A stretch of DNA of 64,000 nt from Phycisphaerae bacterium (lineage in GTDB: Bacteria > Planctomycetota > Phycisphaerae > Phycisphaerales > UBA1924), in NCBI GenBank assembly GCA_030432905.1, contig JAUILU010000005.1, positions 186,001 to 250,000 of the forward strand. The letters run 5' to 3'. The notes under the pieces were generated by a model. It was not told the DNA's origin and searched no databases. It worked only from the letters and a program-made list of their open reading frames with translations. Numbering within the stretch: the first letter of the stretch is position 1; each line of letters opens with the position of its first letter. The translations under genes and the position numbers were made by a program. Below, in pieces: positions 53,539-62,941 of this stretch.

Positions 53539-54777
53539 TCACAGAATACGACGTGAACGCGGGTAACTGCCCAGCACACTCAGGTCCTTGCAGTGCCCAG
53601 AAGCCTCGTTGATCGCGCCCGCAAGAGCCGGGTCGTCACGGTGCCCCTCGGCATCGATAAAGAACGTGTACTGCCAGTTTTTCTGCTGGCTTGGGCGTTT
53701 ATCGATGTGCGTCAGGTTCACGCCCGCAGACTCGAACACTGAGAGCACGCTGACCAGCGCACCCGGCTTGTCGGCGGTGTTGAACATGATCGAGGTCTTG
53801 TCATCACCAGATCGGCGTGCCTTCTCCCGGCCCAGAACAAGGAACCGGGTCACGTTGCCCGGCCTGTCTTCGATGTTCTCGAAGAGGGTACTCAAGCCGT
53901 AAATCGATCCTGCCAAAGGGTTTCCGATCGCTGCCGCCACTGGCTGGGCACCGATGGCCTCGGCCTGGAGGAATTCTTCTGCCGCGGTCATGGCGGCCTT
54001 GCTGCTGCTCGCCGCGGGCACAAGCTCGGCCTGAGGATACTGGGTCGCAAGCCACGTCTTGCACTGGGTGAAGATCTCTGGCTTGGAGTGGATCCGCCTG
54101 ATCTGGCCCGGCTCACAGTTGGCCAGCAGAGCATGGTGGATCGCGATCTGAGCCTCGGCGTAGATCGTCACTTTCGACGCGTGCTCGGTGAACGCATCGA
54201 GCGCCTCGACGATCCCTCCACCGATGGAGTTCTCGATCGGGACGAGACCGTAGTCCACATGGCCCCGGCGGACCTCGGTGAAGACGCCGTCGATCGTGTG
54301 CAGGTCCTCGAAATCGACACTCTGGCCGAAGTGCTTGGACGAAGCGAGATGGCTAAACGAGCCTCTCGGCCCCAAAAACCCGATCCGCAGCGGTCTTTCG
54401 AGCGCGAAGCTCCCCGACATCAGCTCGCGGTAGACCGCCTCGACCGTCTTATCGAGCAGCGGCCCCTTGTTGCTCTTGAGGACCTTGCCGAGCACCATGC
54501 TCTCGCGGTGCGGGGCGTAGATCGGGATCCCCGAGCCCTGCTTGAGCTTGCCCACGCGGACCACAGTTTTGGCCCGCTCGTTGAGCAGACGGACAAGCTG
54601 GGTGTCGATTTCGTTGATCGAGCCGCGGAGCTTCTCCAGCTTGGCCTGCTGAGCTGGCGTGGAGCCGGCCTCGGTGCCCGAATCAGGGGTCTTGGGCGCG
54701 GTCGGCTTGGGCGCCGAATTCTTGGTGGGTTTGCGGGCCGAACCCGCCGACTTTTTTTTGCTCTGCTTCTTCGCCAT
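53539..54777 (-). CDS. pheA: Chorismate mutase-prephenate dehydratase (P-protein)
   Basis: 412 residues; makes phenylpyruvate from chorismate in phenylalanine synthesis. Chorismate mutase (about 45-130): LRGSINEIDTQLVRLLNERA. Prephenate dehydratase (about 131-320): GFLGPRGSFSHLASSKHFG, VPIENSIGGGIVEALDAF, and NVTRFLVLG with the catalytic Thr-Arg-Phe. ACT domain (about 325-400): KPGALVSVLSVFESAGVNLT and the allosteric DKRPSQQKNW, which binds phenylalanine for feedback inhibition. An N-terminal extension of about 40 residues is rich in Lys/Ser/Pro (MAKKQSKKKSAGSARKPTK) and is not part of the family. Confidence 0.95.
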   Translation of the reverse strand: MAKKQSKKKSAGSARKPTKNSAPKPTAPKTPDSGTEAGSTPAQQAKLEKLRGSINEIDTQLVRLLNERAKTVVRVGKLKQGSGIPIYAPHRESMVLGKVLKSNKGPLLDKTVEAVYRELMSGSFALERPLRIGFLGPRGSFSHLASSKHFGQSVDFEDLHTIDGVFTEVRRGHVDYGLVPIENSIGGGIVEALDAFTEHASKVTIYAEAQIAIHHALLANCEPGQIRRIHSKPEIFTQCKTWLATQYPQAELVPAASSSKAAMTAAEEFLQAEAIGAQPVAAAIGNPLAGSIYGLSTLFENIEDRPGNVTRFLVLGREKARRSGDDKTSIMFNTADKPGALVSVLSVFESAGVNLTHIDKRPSQQKNWQYTFFIDAEGHRDDPALAGAINEASGHCKDLSVLGSYPRSRRIL

Positions 54778-54901
54778 GTGACCCCTCTGGTGGGTGAGTT
54801 ATCGACGATATGGCGCGTTCGATCAAGCCGGGGTGACATCGGGGGCGTGGATTTCCGAATGAATACAAGGCCAACGGTCGTAGACTTGGCCCGGAGCACC
54901 A

Positions 54902-55819
54902 ATGAACTCAGACACGCTTGAACAGGTCAACCAGATCGTCGCGGCGATCCAAGAGCACCCGATGTGGGCCCACGCGGGCCTGATCACGCTGCTGATCTCG
55001 GGTGTGCTGCTCTGGGTTTCTGGCCGACGCGTGCTCAAGCCGATCTTCGCGGTGCTCGGTGCGCTCGCGGGCGGGTTCCTCGGTCACGCGATTGTGCCGG
55101 GCCTTGGCATCGAGAATATGTTTGGCGTCTCGGGCAACCTCGCGGGTGCCGCGGTGGGCGGCGCGATGGGCGCGCTTGCGGCGATCCTGATTTTCCGCGT
55201 CGCGATCGGTGTGCTGTCGGCGTTCGTCGTCGGCGGGCTGGCTGTGCTCGGCGCTTCGATCTTCATCCAGACATCCGAACCTGTCGCGGCTGAGCTTCCG
55301 ACTTCCGATCCGTCGGAGTCGGCGCTTGTCGAACCCGAGAACTCGCTCGACGCGGACAGCTCGTCGTGGCGTGACCAGATCAATCTTGAGAACGCGCAGA
55401 AAGCGGCGGACGAGCCGGGGCAGTTTGTGGGCGATCTCTACCGAGGATTCAAGGCCGAGCTCTGGGACCCGCTTGAGGGCGGCGACAAAGCGCTGCTGAC
55501 CGCGTCAGGTCTTGCGGGCATCGTCGCGGGGCTTGCGCTCGGCGTGCTCGCGCCGAAGAAAACCACGGCGCTCGTCACCGCGTTCAGCGGCGCGGGCATG
55601 TGGCTGCCGGCGCTCTACTTCTTGTCGCAGACACTCAACGTGCAGGGCAAGGCGATCCTTGAACGCACGCCGATCGAGTGGCTTGCGATCTGGCTCGTGG
55701 TGTCGATGACCGGCTTGTTCATCCAGTGGCAGGGCCTGACCGACCGGAAGAAGAGCAGACGCTCGAGCCGGGACGACGACGACCGCGACGATGATGACGA
55801 GGACGACGACGAGGACTAA
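54902..55819 (+). CDS. Polytopic membrane protein with acidic C-terminal tail
   Basis: 305 residues with about seven hydrophobic segments: AGLITLLISGVLLWVSGRR, PIFAVLGALAGGFLGHAI, AVGGAMGALAAILIFRVAI, VLSAFVVGGLAVLGASIF, TASGLAGIVAGLALGVLA, AFSGAGMWLPALYFLSQ and WLAIWLVVSMTGLFIQ. A polar loop (about 125-200, with EPENSLDADSSSWRDQINLE) faces one side. The end is a stretch of Asp and Arg (RSSRDDDDRDDDDEDDDED). The layout resembles DUF4203-type bundles. Role unknown; terminates at the hairpin at 55853-55880. Confidence 0.65.
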   Translation: MNSDTLEQVNQIVAAIQEHPMWAHAGLITLLISGVLLWVSGRRVLKPIFAVLGALAGGFLGHAIVPGLGIENMFGVSGNLAGAAVGGAMGALAAILIFRVAIGVLSAFVVGGLAVLGASIFIQTSEPVAAELPTSDPSESALVEPENSLDADSSSWRDQINLENAQKAADEPGQFVGDLYRGFKAELWDPLEGGDKALLTASGLAGIVAGLALGVLAPKKTTALVTAFSGAGMWLPALYFLSQTLNVQGKAILERTPIEWLAIWLVVSMTGLFIQWQGLTDRKKSRRSSRDDDDRDDDDEDDDED

Positions 55820-55852
55820 GCCGCGTGCTGACAACCCAAGTAATCGTTCAAG

Positions 55853-55880
55853 CACCGGCGCGACCCGCCGGTGTTATTGT
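55853..55880 (+). terminator. Intrinsic terminator of the membrane protein gene
   Basis: CACCGGCG (55853-55860) and CGCCGGTG (55866-55873) pair perfectly with a 5-base loop; TTATTGT follows. Confidence 0.75.
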
Positions 55881-55901
55881 ATCGGCTGCCACCTAAGAAC
55901 A

Positions 55902-55930
55902 AAGCACCGCCGGTCGTGCCAGCGGTGCTT
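55902..55930 (-). terminator. Intrinsic terminator of the nuoJKLMN operon
   Basis: AAGCACCGC (55902-55910) and GCGGTGCTT (55922-55930) are perfect 9-bp arms with an 11-base loop. On the minus strand, TTTGTTCTT follows. Confidence 0.75.
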
Positions 55931-55959
55931 GGATTGGATCGGTTTATTGGTCGCGGTTC

Positions 55960-57594
55960 TTACTGGCCGGCGATGGTTTCTGGTTCTTCGAGCTTTGGTT
56001 CGTCGGCGATGCCGTCGTCGGTGTGCGTGTCGCTGTCGAGAGTCGGGCTGACCGATTCGTGCGCGAGTCCGATGATCGGGCCCGCGAAGACGGTCATCCC
56101 GAGCACCGCGATTGCGCCGATGGCGCCGGTCGCGGTGCGCGTTCTGATCGGCGTTGTCACGAAACCGTCTGCCTCGTCGCCCGCTTCATCGAAGAGCGGG
56201 TAGGCAACAAGGCGGAGGTAGTAGAACGCCGCGATGGCTGAGTTGATGCCGAGGATCACGACCAGCGGCGTCTCGCCAGCCGACACGCCCGCGGTGAACA
56301 GCGGCAGCTTGCCGAAGAAACCGACCGTCAGCGGGAAGCCGAGCAAGCTGAACGCGCAGATCACAAGGCTCCAGCCGAGCAGCGGCTTGGTGCGCGCCAG
56401 GCCGCGGATGGCCTCGATACTGTCGGCTTCGTCGTACGCGAGCTCGCCCGTCTGCGTGCGCTGCGCGTGTGCGCGTTCGAGCGACGCGATGACGGCGAAC
56501 GCGCCGGTGCTCATGATGCCATAGGTCAGCAGGTAGAACATGATGGCGGAGATACCGCTCTCGGTGAAGGTCGCGCCGGGGCCGGCGATGAGGCCCACGA
56601 GCATGTAGCCCGAGTGCGCGATCGACGAGTAGGCGAGCATGCGCTTCATCGAGGTCTGCAGGAGCGCGAGCACGTTGCCCAGCGTCATGGTGAGAACAGC
56701 CATCACCCAAAGCAGCAAGCGGATGGTCTCGGGCAACGCATGGCCTGTCTCGCCCGAGTTCCAGCCGATCGCGGCGCAGAGCAGGATCAGCGCGAGGAAG
56801 CCGGCGGTCTTGGGCACGAACGCGAGCATCGCCGAGACCGGCGACGCGGCGCCCTGGTAGACGTCGGCTGTGTAGTAGTGCATCGGGACCGCGGCGATCT
56901 TGAAGCCGATGCCGACGATCGAGAGCATGAGGCCCGCGGTGGTGATCGGGTTGAGCCCGTCGCCCGCGAGCTGGATTGCGATCTGGTTCTTGATCTCGAC
57001 GAGGTTGACCGCGCCGGTGCCGCCATAGAGGAGGCTGAACCCGTAGAGGAAGATCGAAGCGCCGAGCGCACCGAGGAAGAAGTACTTGATGCCGGCTTCC
57101 TTGGCCTTGCTGCGCGCGGTGCTGATGGTGACCATGACGTAGGTCGGCAGGCTGGTCAGCTCGAGCGCGAGGAAGAGCCAGATGAGGCTGTCGGCGCTGG
57201 CGGTGAGCATAAGGCCCGTGAGGCTGAAGAGGAAGAATGCGTAGAACTCGCCGCCGGTGAGGCGCTGCGCGTCGAAGATGCGTTTGCCGGTTTCGAGTTC
57301 TTCTTCTTCGCCGCGATCAACCGTGCCCGCAAGCAGCATGACGAGCATGATGCCCACGACCGCGATGATGGCCTTGGCGTAGGGGAGCATGCCGGGCATG
57401 AGTCCCTGTGCGCCCTCGGCGACTGTCGGTGTGGTGCCGATCGCGAAGATGCCCGCGGCGGCGAGGCTCAGCCCCGAGATGAGCGGGCAGAGCTTGCGGA
57501 CGGCGGCGCTCGGCGAAAGGCCGATGACCATCACGACGCACGTTGCTATGAACAGCGTGATCTCGGGCCACAGATAGGCGAGTCTCTCAGCCAT
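55960..57594 (-). CDS. nuoN: NADH-quinone oxidoreductase subunit N
   Basis: 544 residues, about 14 membrane helices; one of the three antiporter-like proton-pumping subunits of complex I. FLALELTSLPTYVMV contains the Glu of helix 5, and KFAAVPMHYY-type text (FKIAAVPMHYYTADVYQGA) the key Lys/His region of helices 7-8. KRMLAYSSIAHSGYML is the helix 9 signature. Separated from nuoM by 2 bp. The C-terminal tail (about 515-544) is acidic. Confidence 0.95.
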   Translation of the reverse strand: MAERLAYLWPEITLFIATCVVMVIGLSPSAAVRKLCPLISGLSLAAAGIFAIGTTPTVAEGAQGLMPGMLPYAKAIIAVVGIMLVMLLAGTVDRGEEEELETGKRIFDAQRLTGGEFYAFFLFSLTGLMLTASADSLIWLFLALELTSLPTYVMVTISTARSKAKEAGIKYFFLGALGASIFLYGFSLLYGGTGAVNLVEIKNQIAIQLAGDGLNPITTAGLMLSIVGIGFKIAAVPMHYYTADVYQGAASPVSAMLAFVPKTAGFLALILLCAAIGWNSGETGHALPETIRLLLWVMAVLTMTLGNVLALLQTSMKRMLAYSSIAHSGYMLVGLIAGPGATFTESGISAIMFYLLTYGIMSTGAFAVIASLERAHAQRTQTGELAYDEADSIEAIRGLARTKPLLGWSLVICAFSLLGFPLTVGFFGKLPLFTAGVSAGETPLVVILGINSAIAAFYYLRLVAYPLFDEAGDEADGFVTTPIRTRTATGAIGAIAVLGMTVFAGPIIGLAHESVSPTLDSDTHTDDGIADEPKLEEPETIAGQ

Positions 57595-57596
57595 GT

Positions 57597-59294
57597 TCAG
57601 TGTCCCTCGTCTTCTTCGCTGTGCGAGTCGTCGGCGTGGTCGCCGTGCCCGTCGTCGTGTCCGTTGTCATGGGCGTGATCGTCCGCGTGGTCATCGTGGC
57701 TGGCGTGCTCGACGTGGACCCACTCGGTATGTCGGCCTGTGCCGTCCACGTTGTAGGCGTTGACGTAGGCGATGGTGTCGTTGACCGGCTCCTCGATGGC
57801 CTTCATCAGCGGCGCGGGGAAGAGGCCGAAGATCAGGCAGCCGAGCGCGAGCGGGATCAGCACGCCGATCTCGCGGGCGTTGAGGTCCTTCGGCAGTTCC
57901 TCGTGCTCGTGGTGGCCTTCGGGTTCGCGGTACTCGCCCCAGACGATCTTGCCGGTCATGTACAACAGGTACATCGCGGCGACGATCATTCCGAGACCCG
58001 CGAGGGCGGCGTAGACAGGACCGAGCGTGCCAAACGTGCCGCCGGGTGTTGCGCCGGCTTCACCGGTCCAAGGCCCTGACTGGAACGTGCCGACGAGGCA
58101 CATGATCTCGCTGACAAAGCCGTTGAGACCCGGCAGGCCGACGGATGCCATCACGAAGAAGACCATGAAGCACGACCAGATGGGCATGTGCGAGCCGAGG
58201 CCCCCCACTTCCTTCATGGAGCGGGTGTGGTAGCGTTCGTACATCATGCCGATCATGAGGAAGAGCGCGCCGGTCGACAGGCCGTGGTTGAGCATGTACA
58301 GGACCGAGCCTGTCACGCCGACCGAGTTGACAGCGAACAAGCCGAGCATGCAGAACCCGAGGTGGCTGACCGACGAGTACGCGACGAGCTTCTTGATGTC
58401 CGTCTGCACCCAGCAGATCAGGCCCGCGTAGATGATGCCGATGATCGCCAAGACCGCGAGCAGCGGCGCGTATTCGAGCATCGCCTCGGGCACGAATGGC
58501 AGGACAAACTTGTACACGCCGTAGGTGCCCAGCTTGAGCAGCACGCCCGCCAGGATGACCGAGCCCGCGGTCGGGGCCTCGGTGTGCGCCAAGGGCAGCC
58601 AGGTGTGCACCGGGAACAGCGGCACCTTCACCGCGAAGCCCGCCATCAACGCCAGGAGCACCCAGCTCTGTTGGTGCAGGTTCATGCTCCGGGCGGTCGC
58701 GCCGAGTTCTGCCATGTCGAACGACCACTGGCCGGCGAGCATCGAGTGCTGCCACGCGACATAAGCGAAGCCCGCCAGTGCGATGACTGAACCCGTGAAC
58801 GTGTATAGGAAGAACTTGGTCGAGGCGTTGCGGCGGTTGGACGAGCCGAACATCGCGATGAGGATGTACATCGGGACGAGCGTGAACTCGAAGCAGATGT
58901 AGAAGAGGACGAGGTCGCGGGCGCAGAAGACGCCGATCATCGCCGACTGCAGGATGAGCAACCACGCGTAGTAAGTCTTCTGGTGTTCCTTGATCGCTGA
59001 GAAAGAGCCGATGATGCAGATCGGGCCGAGCAGGATCGTCAGCGCGATCAGCAGCAGCGAAACCGAGTCCGTGCCGAGCGACATCTGAAGCCCGAGCGAC
59101 GGGACCCAGTCCATGATGAAGTTGAGCTGATCGGTGCCGCCCTTTGACCAGTCGAACGCCATGAGGGCCGCGACGCCCAGCACGACCGAGAGCAGCGAGC
59201 CGCCCGCGGCGATGTACCGCGCCTGCTCGCGGGGGTTGAAGACGATCAGGCCCGCGCAGAGGAGCGGGATCACGATGAGAAGCGGTAGCAGCAT
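57597..59294 (-). CDS. nuoM: NADH-quinone oxidoreductase subunit M with His/Asp-rich tail
   Basis: 565 residues from ATG 59294, whose first base overlaps the nuoL stop (TAATG), so coupled translation is likely; ATG 59309 adds five residues. Hydrophobic core of 13-14 helices with the helix 5 Glu (YICFEFTLVPMYILIAMFGS), KVPLFPVHTWLPLAHTEAPT (helix 7/8 Lys and His) and KLVAYSSVSHLGFCMLGL. The last 44 residues are unusual: 12 histidines interspersed with Asp (VEHASHDDHADDHAHDNGHD). A shorter EYREPEGHHEHEEL occurs near residue 470. Proton-pumping subunit. Confidence 0.95.
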   Translation of the reverse strand: MLLPLLIVIPLLCAGLIVFNPREQARYIAAGGSLLSVVLGVAALMAFDWSKGGTDQLNFIMDWVPSLGLQMSLGTDSVSLLLIALTILLGPICIIGSFSAIKEHQKTYYAWLLILQSAMIGVFCARDLVLFYICFEFTLVPMYILIAMFGSSNRRNASTKFFLYTFTGSVIALAGFAYVAWQHSMLAGQWSFDMAELGATARSMNLHQQSWVLLALMAGFAVKVPLFPVHTWLPLAHTEAPTAGSVILAGVLLKLGTYGVYKFVLPFVPEAMLEYAPLLAVLAIIGIIYAGLICWVQTDIKKLVAYSSVSHLGFCMLGLFAVNSVGVTGSVLYMLNHGLSTGALFLMIGMMYERYHTRSMKEVGGLGSHMPIWSCFMVFFVMASVGLPGLNGFVSEIMCLVGTFQSGPWTGEAGATPGGTFGTLGPVYAALAGLGMIVAAMYLLYMTGKIVWGEYREPEGHHEHEELPKDLNAREIGVLIPLALGCLIFGLFPAPLMKAIEEPVNDTIAYVNAYNVDGTGRHTEWVHVEHASHDDHADDHAHDNGHDDGHGDHADDSHSEEDEGH

Positions 59295-61588
59295 TACAGC
59301 GTCACCCATGCCACGATGAAGAGGATCACACCGACGCCGCCGGCCATCGAGAGGGCGTAGCCGTGGAGCACGCCGCTCTGTCCGGGTTGGGCGCCCCGCC
59401 CGAGCATTCTGGGCAGGTAACCAAAGAGATTCACAAGGCCGTCAACAAGCAGCTTGTCGATCATGTGGAAGATGTGCGACACAACACGCAGGGGTGTCAC
59501 AAAGATAAACGCGTAGAACTCGTCCACGTACCACTTGTTCTCAGCCCAGCGCGGGATCGGGCCGAGCTTGGCTGCGACGCCGTCCATCCGGCACTTGCCC
59601 GCCTCGACACGCCCACCGATGAAGCCGCTGACGAGCCCCTTGGGGCCGTGCGCCCAGGCGGCGATGAGGATGCCCGTGAGTCCGAAGACCGCGGAGATGT
59701 AGTACATGACCTTGTGCGGGTCGTAGCCCAAGATCGAGCCGTGAGCGCCGTGCGCGTGGTCGCCGTGATCGCCAGCGTGACCGTGCGAGTCGTGGCCGTG
59801 TGCCCCGTGCGCGTCGCCGTCGATCACGAACATCGCAGCGGACGAGTGGTCGGCGGTGTAGATGTTGTGCGCGGTTGATTCTTCGAGCATGTCGCCGATC
59901 CAGCCGTGCTTCTCTGGCGAGATGAAGTACAGCCCCGCGGCAAGGATGGCAAGAACCGAGAGCGTGGCGAGTACGCCGTTGATCCGCATGCCGGGTGCGT
60001 GCGGGTGGAAGTGCCCGTGGTGATCTTCGTGCGAGTGGCCGTCGTGCCCGTGCGCGTCGCCGGCTTCGTGTTCGTGGCTGTGGTCGTCGGAGCCGTGGTG
60101 CTCGTCGCCGGCTTCGTACTGAACAGGCCCGGTGAACACGCGGAAGAAGACGCGGAAGGTGTAGTACGCGGTCATGCCCGCCGTCAGCAGGAGCACCCAG
60201 CCGAGGAAGCTGTACCCGTAGCCCGGTGTCACGAACGCCTCGGCGAGGATCATGTCCTTACTGAAGTAGCCCGCGGTGAACGGCACACCCGCGAGGTTCA
60301 GACACCCGATCAACATCCCGATGCTGACGATCCGCCAGCCCTTCATGTGCCAGAGGCCCGAGAGCTTGCGGAGATCGAGCTGACCGGCGAAGCCGTGCAT
60401 GACCGCACCGCAGCAGAGGAACAGGAGCGCCTTGAAGAACGCGTGGGTCACGACGTGGAAGACGCCGCCCGTCGAGGACAGGAACGCCAGACCCGCGAAC
60501 ATGTACCCGAGCTGCGACACCGTCGAGTACGCCATGATGCGTTTGATGTCGAACTGCGCCATGCCGATCGTGGCTGCGAGCAGCGCCGTGATCGTGCCCA
60601 CCCAGGCGACGACGGGCAACGCCCATTCGCTGAGCAGGAAGACCGGCAGCATGCGTGCAATGAGGTACAGGCCCGCGGTGACCATCGTCGCCGCGTGGAT
60701 GAGCGCGGATACCGGGGTCGGGCCTTCCATCGCGTCTGGCAGCCAGACGTAGAGCGGGAACTGCGCCGACTTGCCGAACGCGCCGATCATCAGGAACACC
60801 GCGATGAGCTGCGCCATCAGCGGCACATCGCCCGCTCGGCCTTCCTGCACCGCCGAGATGTAGCCCTGAAGCTGCGCCGAGTTGAACAGCACCTCGTACT
60901 CGAGCGTGCCGAAGTGGACGAACGTCAGCATCACGCCGATCGCAAGACCGAGGTCGCCGATTCTGTTGACGATGAACGCCTTCTTGGCAGCCGCGACGGC
61001 TTCTGGCTTCTTATAGAAGTAGCCGATGAGCAGGTACGAGCAGAGGCCCACCCCTTCCCAGCCCAGGTAGAGCATGAGCAGGTTGTCGCCCATCACGAGG
61101 CAGAGCATGCTGAACACGAAGAGCCCGAACGCGACGAAGAAGCGCGTGTAGCCCTTGCCGACGTCGTGCTCCATGTACTCACTGGCGTAGATCGCGATGA
61201 GCGTCGCGAGCCCCGTAACGAACATCATCCAGAGCAGCGTGAGGTTGTCGATGTAGAAGCCGAAGTTGGCGACCATCGACTGCCCGACGCCGTCGCCCCA
61301 TGAGAGGTCGAACCAGTGCCACGCGGTGACCGTGTTTGTTTCACCCGAGAGCGCCATGTAGGCGAGCATGGTGACGACGAAGCTGCCCGCGAGGCAGCCC
61401 ACGGTGATCCACGCCGGGAGCTTGGTCTTGTTGCCGAACACGGCGCAGAGTGTGTTGAGCACGACGGCGAGCATCGGCAGGAACGGAATGGCAAGCACCC
61501 ACGTCGGGGCTGCCCCGACCGCTGCCGCGGCGTCCGCTGCGCCGGATGCCAAGCTTGTCGCCGGGCTGATCATCATCGATTCGAGCAC
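59294..61588 (-). CDS. nuoL: NADH-quinone oxidoreductase subunit L with two His-rich insertions
   Basis: 764 residues versus about 610-660 usual. Conserved antiporter blocks: YLGWEGVGLCSYLLIGY (helix 5 Glu), KSAQFPLYVWLPDAMEGPTP (helix 7-8 Lys/His), KRIMAYSTVSQLGYMFAGL. The extra length lies in two histidine-rich loops: about residues 490-530, 14 His in about 40 (DDHSHEHEAGDAHGHDGHS), and about 585-620, nine His (DSHGHAGDHGDHAHGAHG). The C-terminal amphipathic piston helix and final transmembrane helix are present. Both insertions are between conserved membrane segments. It may bind metal or buffer protons on the outside face. Confidence 0.95.
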   Translation of the reverse strand: MLESMMISPATSLASGAADAAAAVGAAPTWVLAIPFLPMLAVVLNTLCAVFGNKTKLPAWITVGCLAGSFVVTMLAYMALSGETNTVTAWHWFDLSWGDGVGQSMVANFGFYIDNLTLLWMMFVTGLATLIAIYASEYMEHDVGKGYTRFFVAFGLFVFSMLCLVMGDNLLMLYLGWEGVGLCSYLLIGYFYKKPEAVAAAKKAFIVNRIGDLGLAIGVMLTFVHFGTLEYEVLFNSAQLQGYISAVQEGRAGDVPLMAQLIAVFLMIGAFGKSAQFPLYVWLPDAMEGPTPVSALIHAATMVTAGLYLIARMLPVFLLSEWALPVVAWVGTITALLAATIGMAQFDIKRIMAYSTVSQLGYMFAGLAFLSSTGGVFHVVTHAFFKALLFLCCGAVMHGFAGQLDLRKLSGLWHMKGWRIVSIGMLIGCLNLAGVPFTAGYFSKDMILAEAFVTPGYGYSFLGWVLLLTAGMTAYYTFRVFFRVFTGPVQYEAGDEHHGSDDHSHEHEAGDAHGHDGHSHEDHHGHFHPHAPGMRINGVLATLSVLAILAAGLYFISPEKHGWIGDMLEESTAHNIYTADHSSAAMFVIDGDAHGAHGHDSHGHAGDHGDHAHGAHGSILGYDPHKVMYYISAVFGLTGILIAAWAHGPKGLVSGFIGGRVEAGKCRMDGVAAKLGPIPRWAENKWYVDEFYAFIFVTPLRVVSHIFHMIDKLLVDGLVNLFGYLPRMLGRGAQPGQSGVLHGYALSMAGGVGVILFIVAWVTL

Positions 61589-61601
61589 GTGTGAACCCCG
61601 C

Positions 61602-61949
61602 TTATCCCTTAAGGAGCGACCAGACCGAGCCGTCGAGTGTTTCGTTACGCTTGAAGAGCAGGACGACGAGCGCCAGCGCGAGCGCCGCCTCGGCAGCCGC
61701 GATCGTGAGCACGAAGATCACGAACACCTGCCCGGTGTACTCCAGGTAGAACCGGCTGAACGCGACGAGCGCGATGCCCGATGCCTGGAACATCATCTCC
61801 GTGCAGAGGAACATCACGATCAGGTTGCGCCGGGTGATGAACCCGATGAGCCCGAGCGTGAACATAACCGCGGAGATGAACAGATAGTGGTAGAGCGTGA
61901 GCGTCGTCATCGCTTCCGGGAAGCCGCTCTGGGCGAGCGTGGTCATCAT
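61602..61949 (-). CDS. nuoK: NADH-quinone oxidoreductase subunit K
   Basis: 115 residues, three membrane helices: LYHYLFISAVMFTLGLIGFI, NLIVMFLCTEMMFQASGIAL with the conserved Glu of helix 2, and VFVIFVLTIAAAEAALALAL with the second Glu. Slightly longer at the N-terminus (MMTTLAQSGFPEAM) than usual. Start overlaps the nuoJ stop (ATGA at 61946-61949). Confidence 0.96.
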   Translation of the reverse strand: MMTTLAQSGFPEAMTTLTLYHYLFISAVMFTLGLIGFITRRNLIVMFLCTEMMFQASGIALVAFSRFYLEYTGQVFVIFVLTIAAAEAALALALVVLLFKRNETLDGSVWSLLKG

Positions 61950-62941
61950 GATGAAGCTCCTTCCCGGCTAGCCAGGCTCTGGGCCTGCGCTCGCTTGGCG
62001 TCCTCGTCGATCTGCATGTGCTTGCGGGCCAAGACAACCGAGCCGACCATCGCCATGAGCAGGATCACGCCCGCGATCTCGATCGCGCCGGGGTGACCCT
62101 TGATCAGCTCGTAGCCGACCGCCTGAACGTGACCGAGCTCGAGATCCTCGGGCCAGGCGACGGTCCGCGTCGCGCCGCCCTCGGCGTCAACCTGCACAAG
62201 CACGGTCCGGTTGGCGACGTCGATCACGAACTCGCCGGGTGTGCCGTCTTCGTTGACGGAGCGTGCGAGCGTTTCGGTTGGGAGGATGCCGCCCTCGTCG
62301 CCCATCGTGGTGCGGTGACGCAGCGCCTTCTCGATGTCGTGCGGGAACTGCGCCAGGATCTCGTCGGCGTTTGTCGCGCTGGGTGTCACCAGCATGGGCA
62401 CGCCCTTGGCGAGCATCGTCGAGAGCATCGCGAGCAGCAAGAAGCCAGAGATCGTCGCGAGCACCGGCTCGCGCGCCACGCGGTCGAACACGGGCTGCTC
62501 TTCGACCATCTCTTCCGTCGGCGACTGCGTCGCGAGCATGATGACGAACAGGTAGGTGATCAGGATCGCGCCGGCGTAGATGATCACCAGAGCCGCGGCC
62601 ATGAACACCGCCGACAGAATCAGGAACAGCCCGCACGTGGCGAGGATGGTCATGATGAAGTACAGCGCCGAGTACACGGGCTTGGGGTGTGTGATCATGC
62701 GCAGGCCCGAGGCGAGCGCTACGAAACCGAACAGGTAGAAGTAAAGGTTCGGCAGCCCACCGCCGCCCTCGGCGACGGCTTTGCTTGCCAGCGCCAGCAG
62801 CACAACCCCGCCGGCGGTTGCGCCGATGAGAAAGCCCGGCAGCGCGAAGTTTGCTCTGGCTCTCGGCAGCGACAACAGCACACCAAGAGCCCCAAGTACG
62901 ATCATCGCATACAGAATGATCGGGCTGATCACGGCTTCCAC
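61946..62941 (-). CDS. nuoJ: NADH-quinone oxidoreductase subunit J, enlarged
   Basis: 331 residues, well above the usual 165-220. Five helices of the family are recognisable (MIVLGALGVLLSLPRARANF at the start, HPKPVYSALYFIMTILATCG with the helix 3 region, ALVIIYAGAILITYLFVIML and GAIEIAGVILLMAMVGSVVL near the end). Between the fourth and last helices is an extra 110-residue polar segment (about 185-295; EEMVEEQPVFDRVAREPVL, TNADEILAQFPHDIEKAL, GEFVIDVANRTVLVQVDAEG). It is the first gene of the operon; divergent from pgsA over about 230 bp. Confidence 0.95.
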   Translation of the reverse strand: MEAVISPIILYAMIVLGALGVLLSLPRARANFALPGFLIGATAGGVVLLALASKAVAEGGGGLPNLYFYLFGFVALASGLRMITHPKPVYSALYFIMTILATCGLFLILSAVFMAAALVIIYAGAILITYLFVIMLATQSPTEEMVEEQPVFDRVAREPVLATISGFLLLAMLSTMLAKGVPMLVTPSATNADEILAQFPHDIEKALRHRTTMGDEGGILPTETLARSVNEDGTPGEFVIDVANRTVLVQVDAEGGATRTVAWPEDLELGHVQAVGYELIKGHPGAIEIAGVILLMAMVGSVVLARKHMQIDEDAKRAQAQSLASREGASS

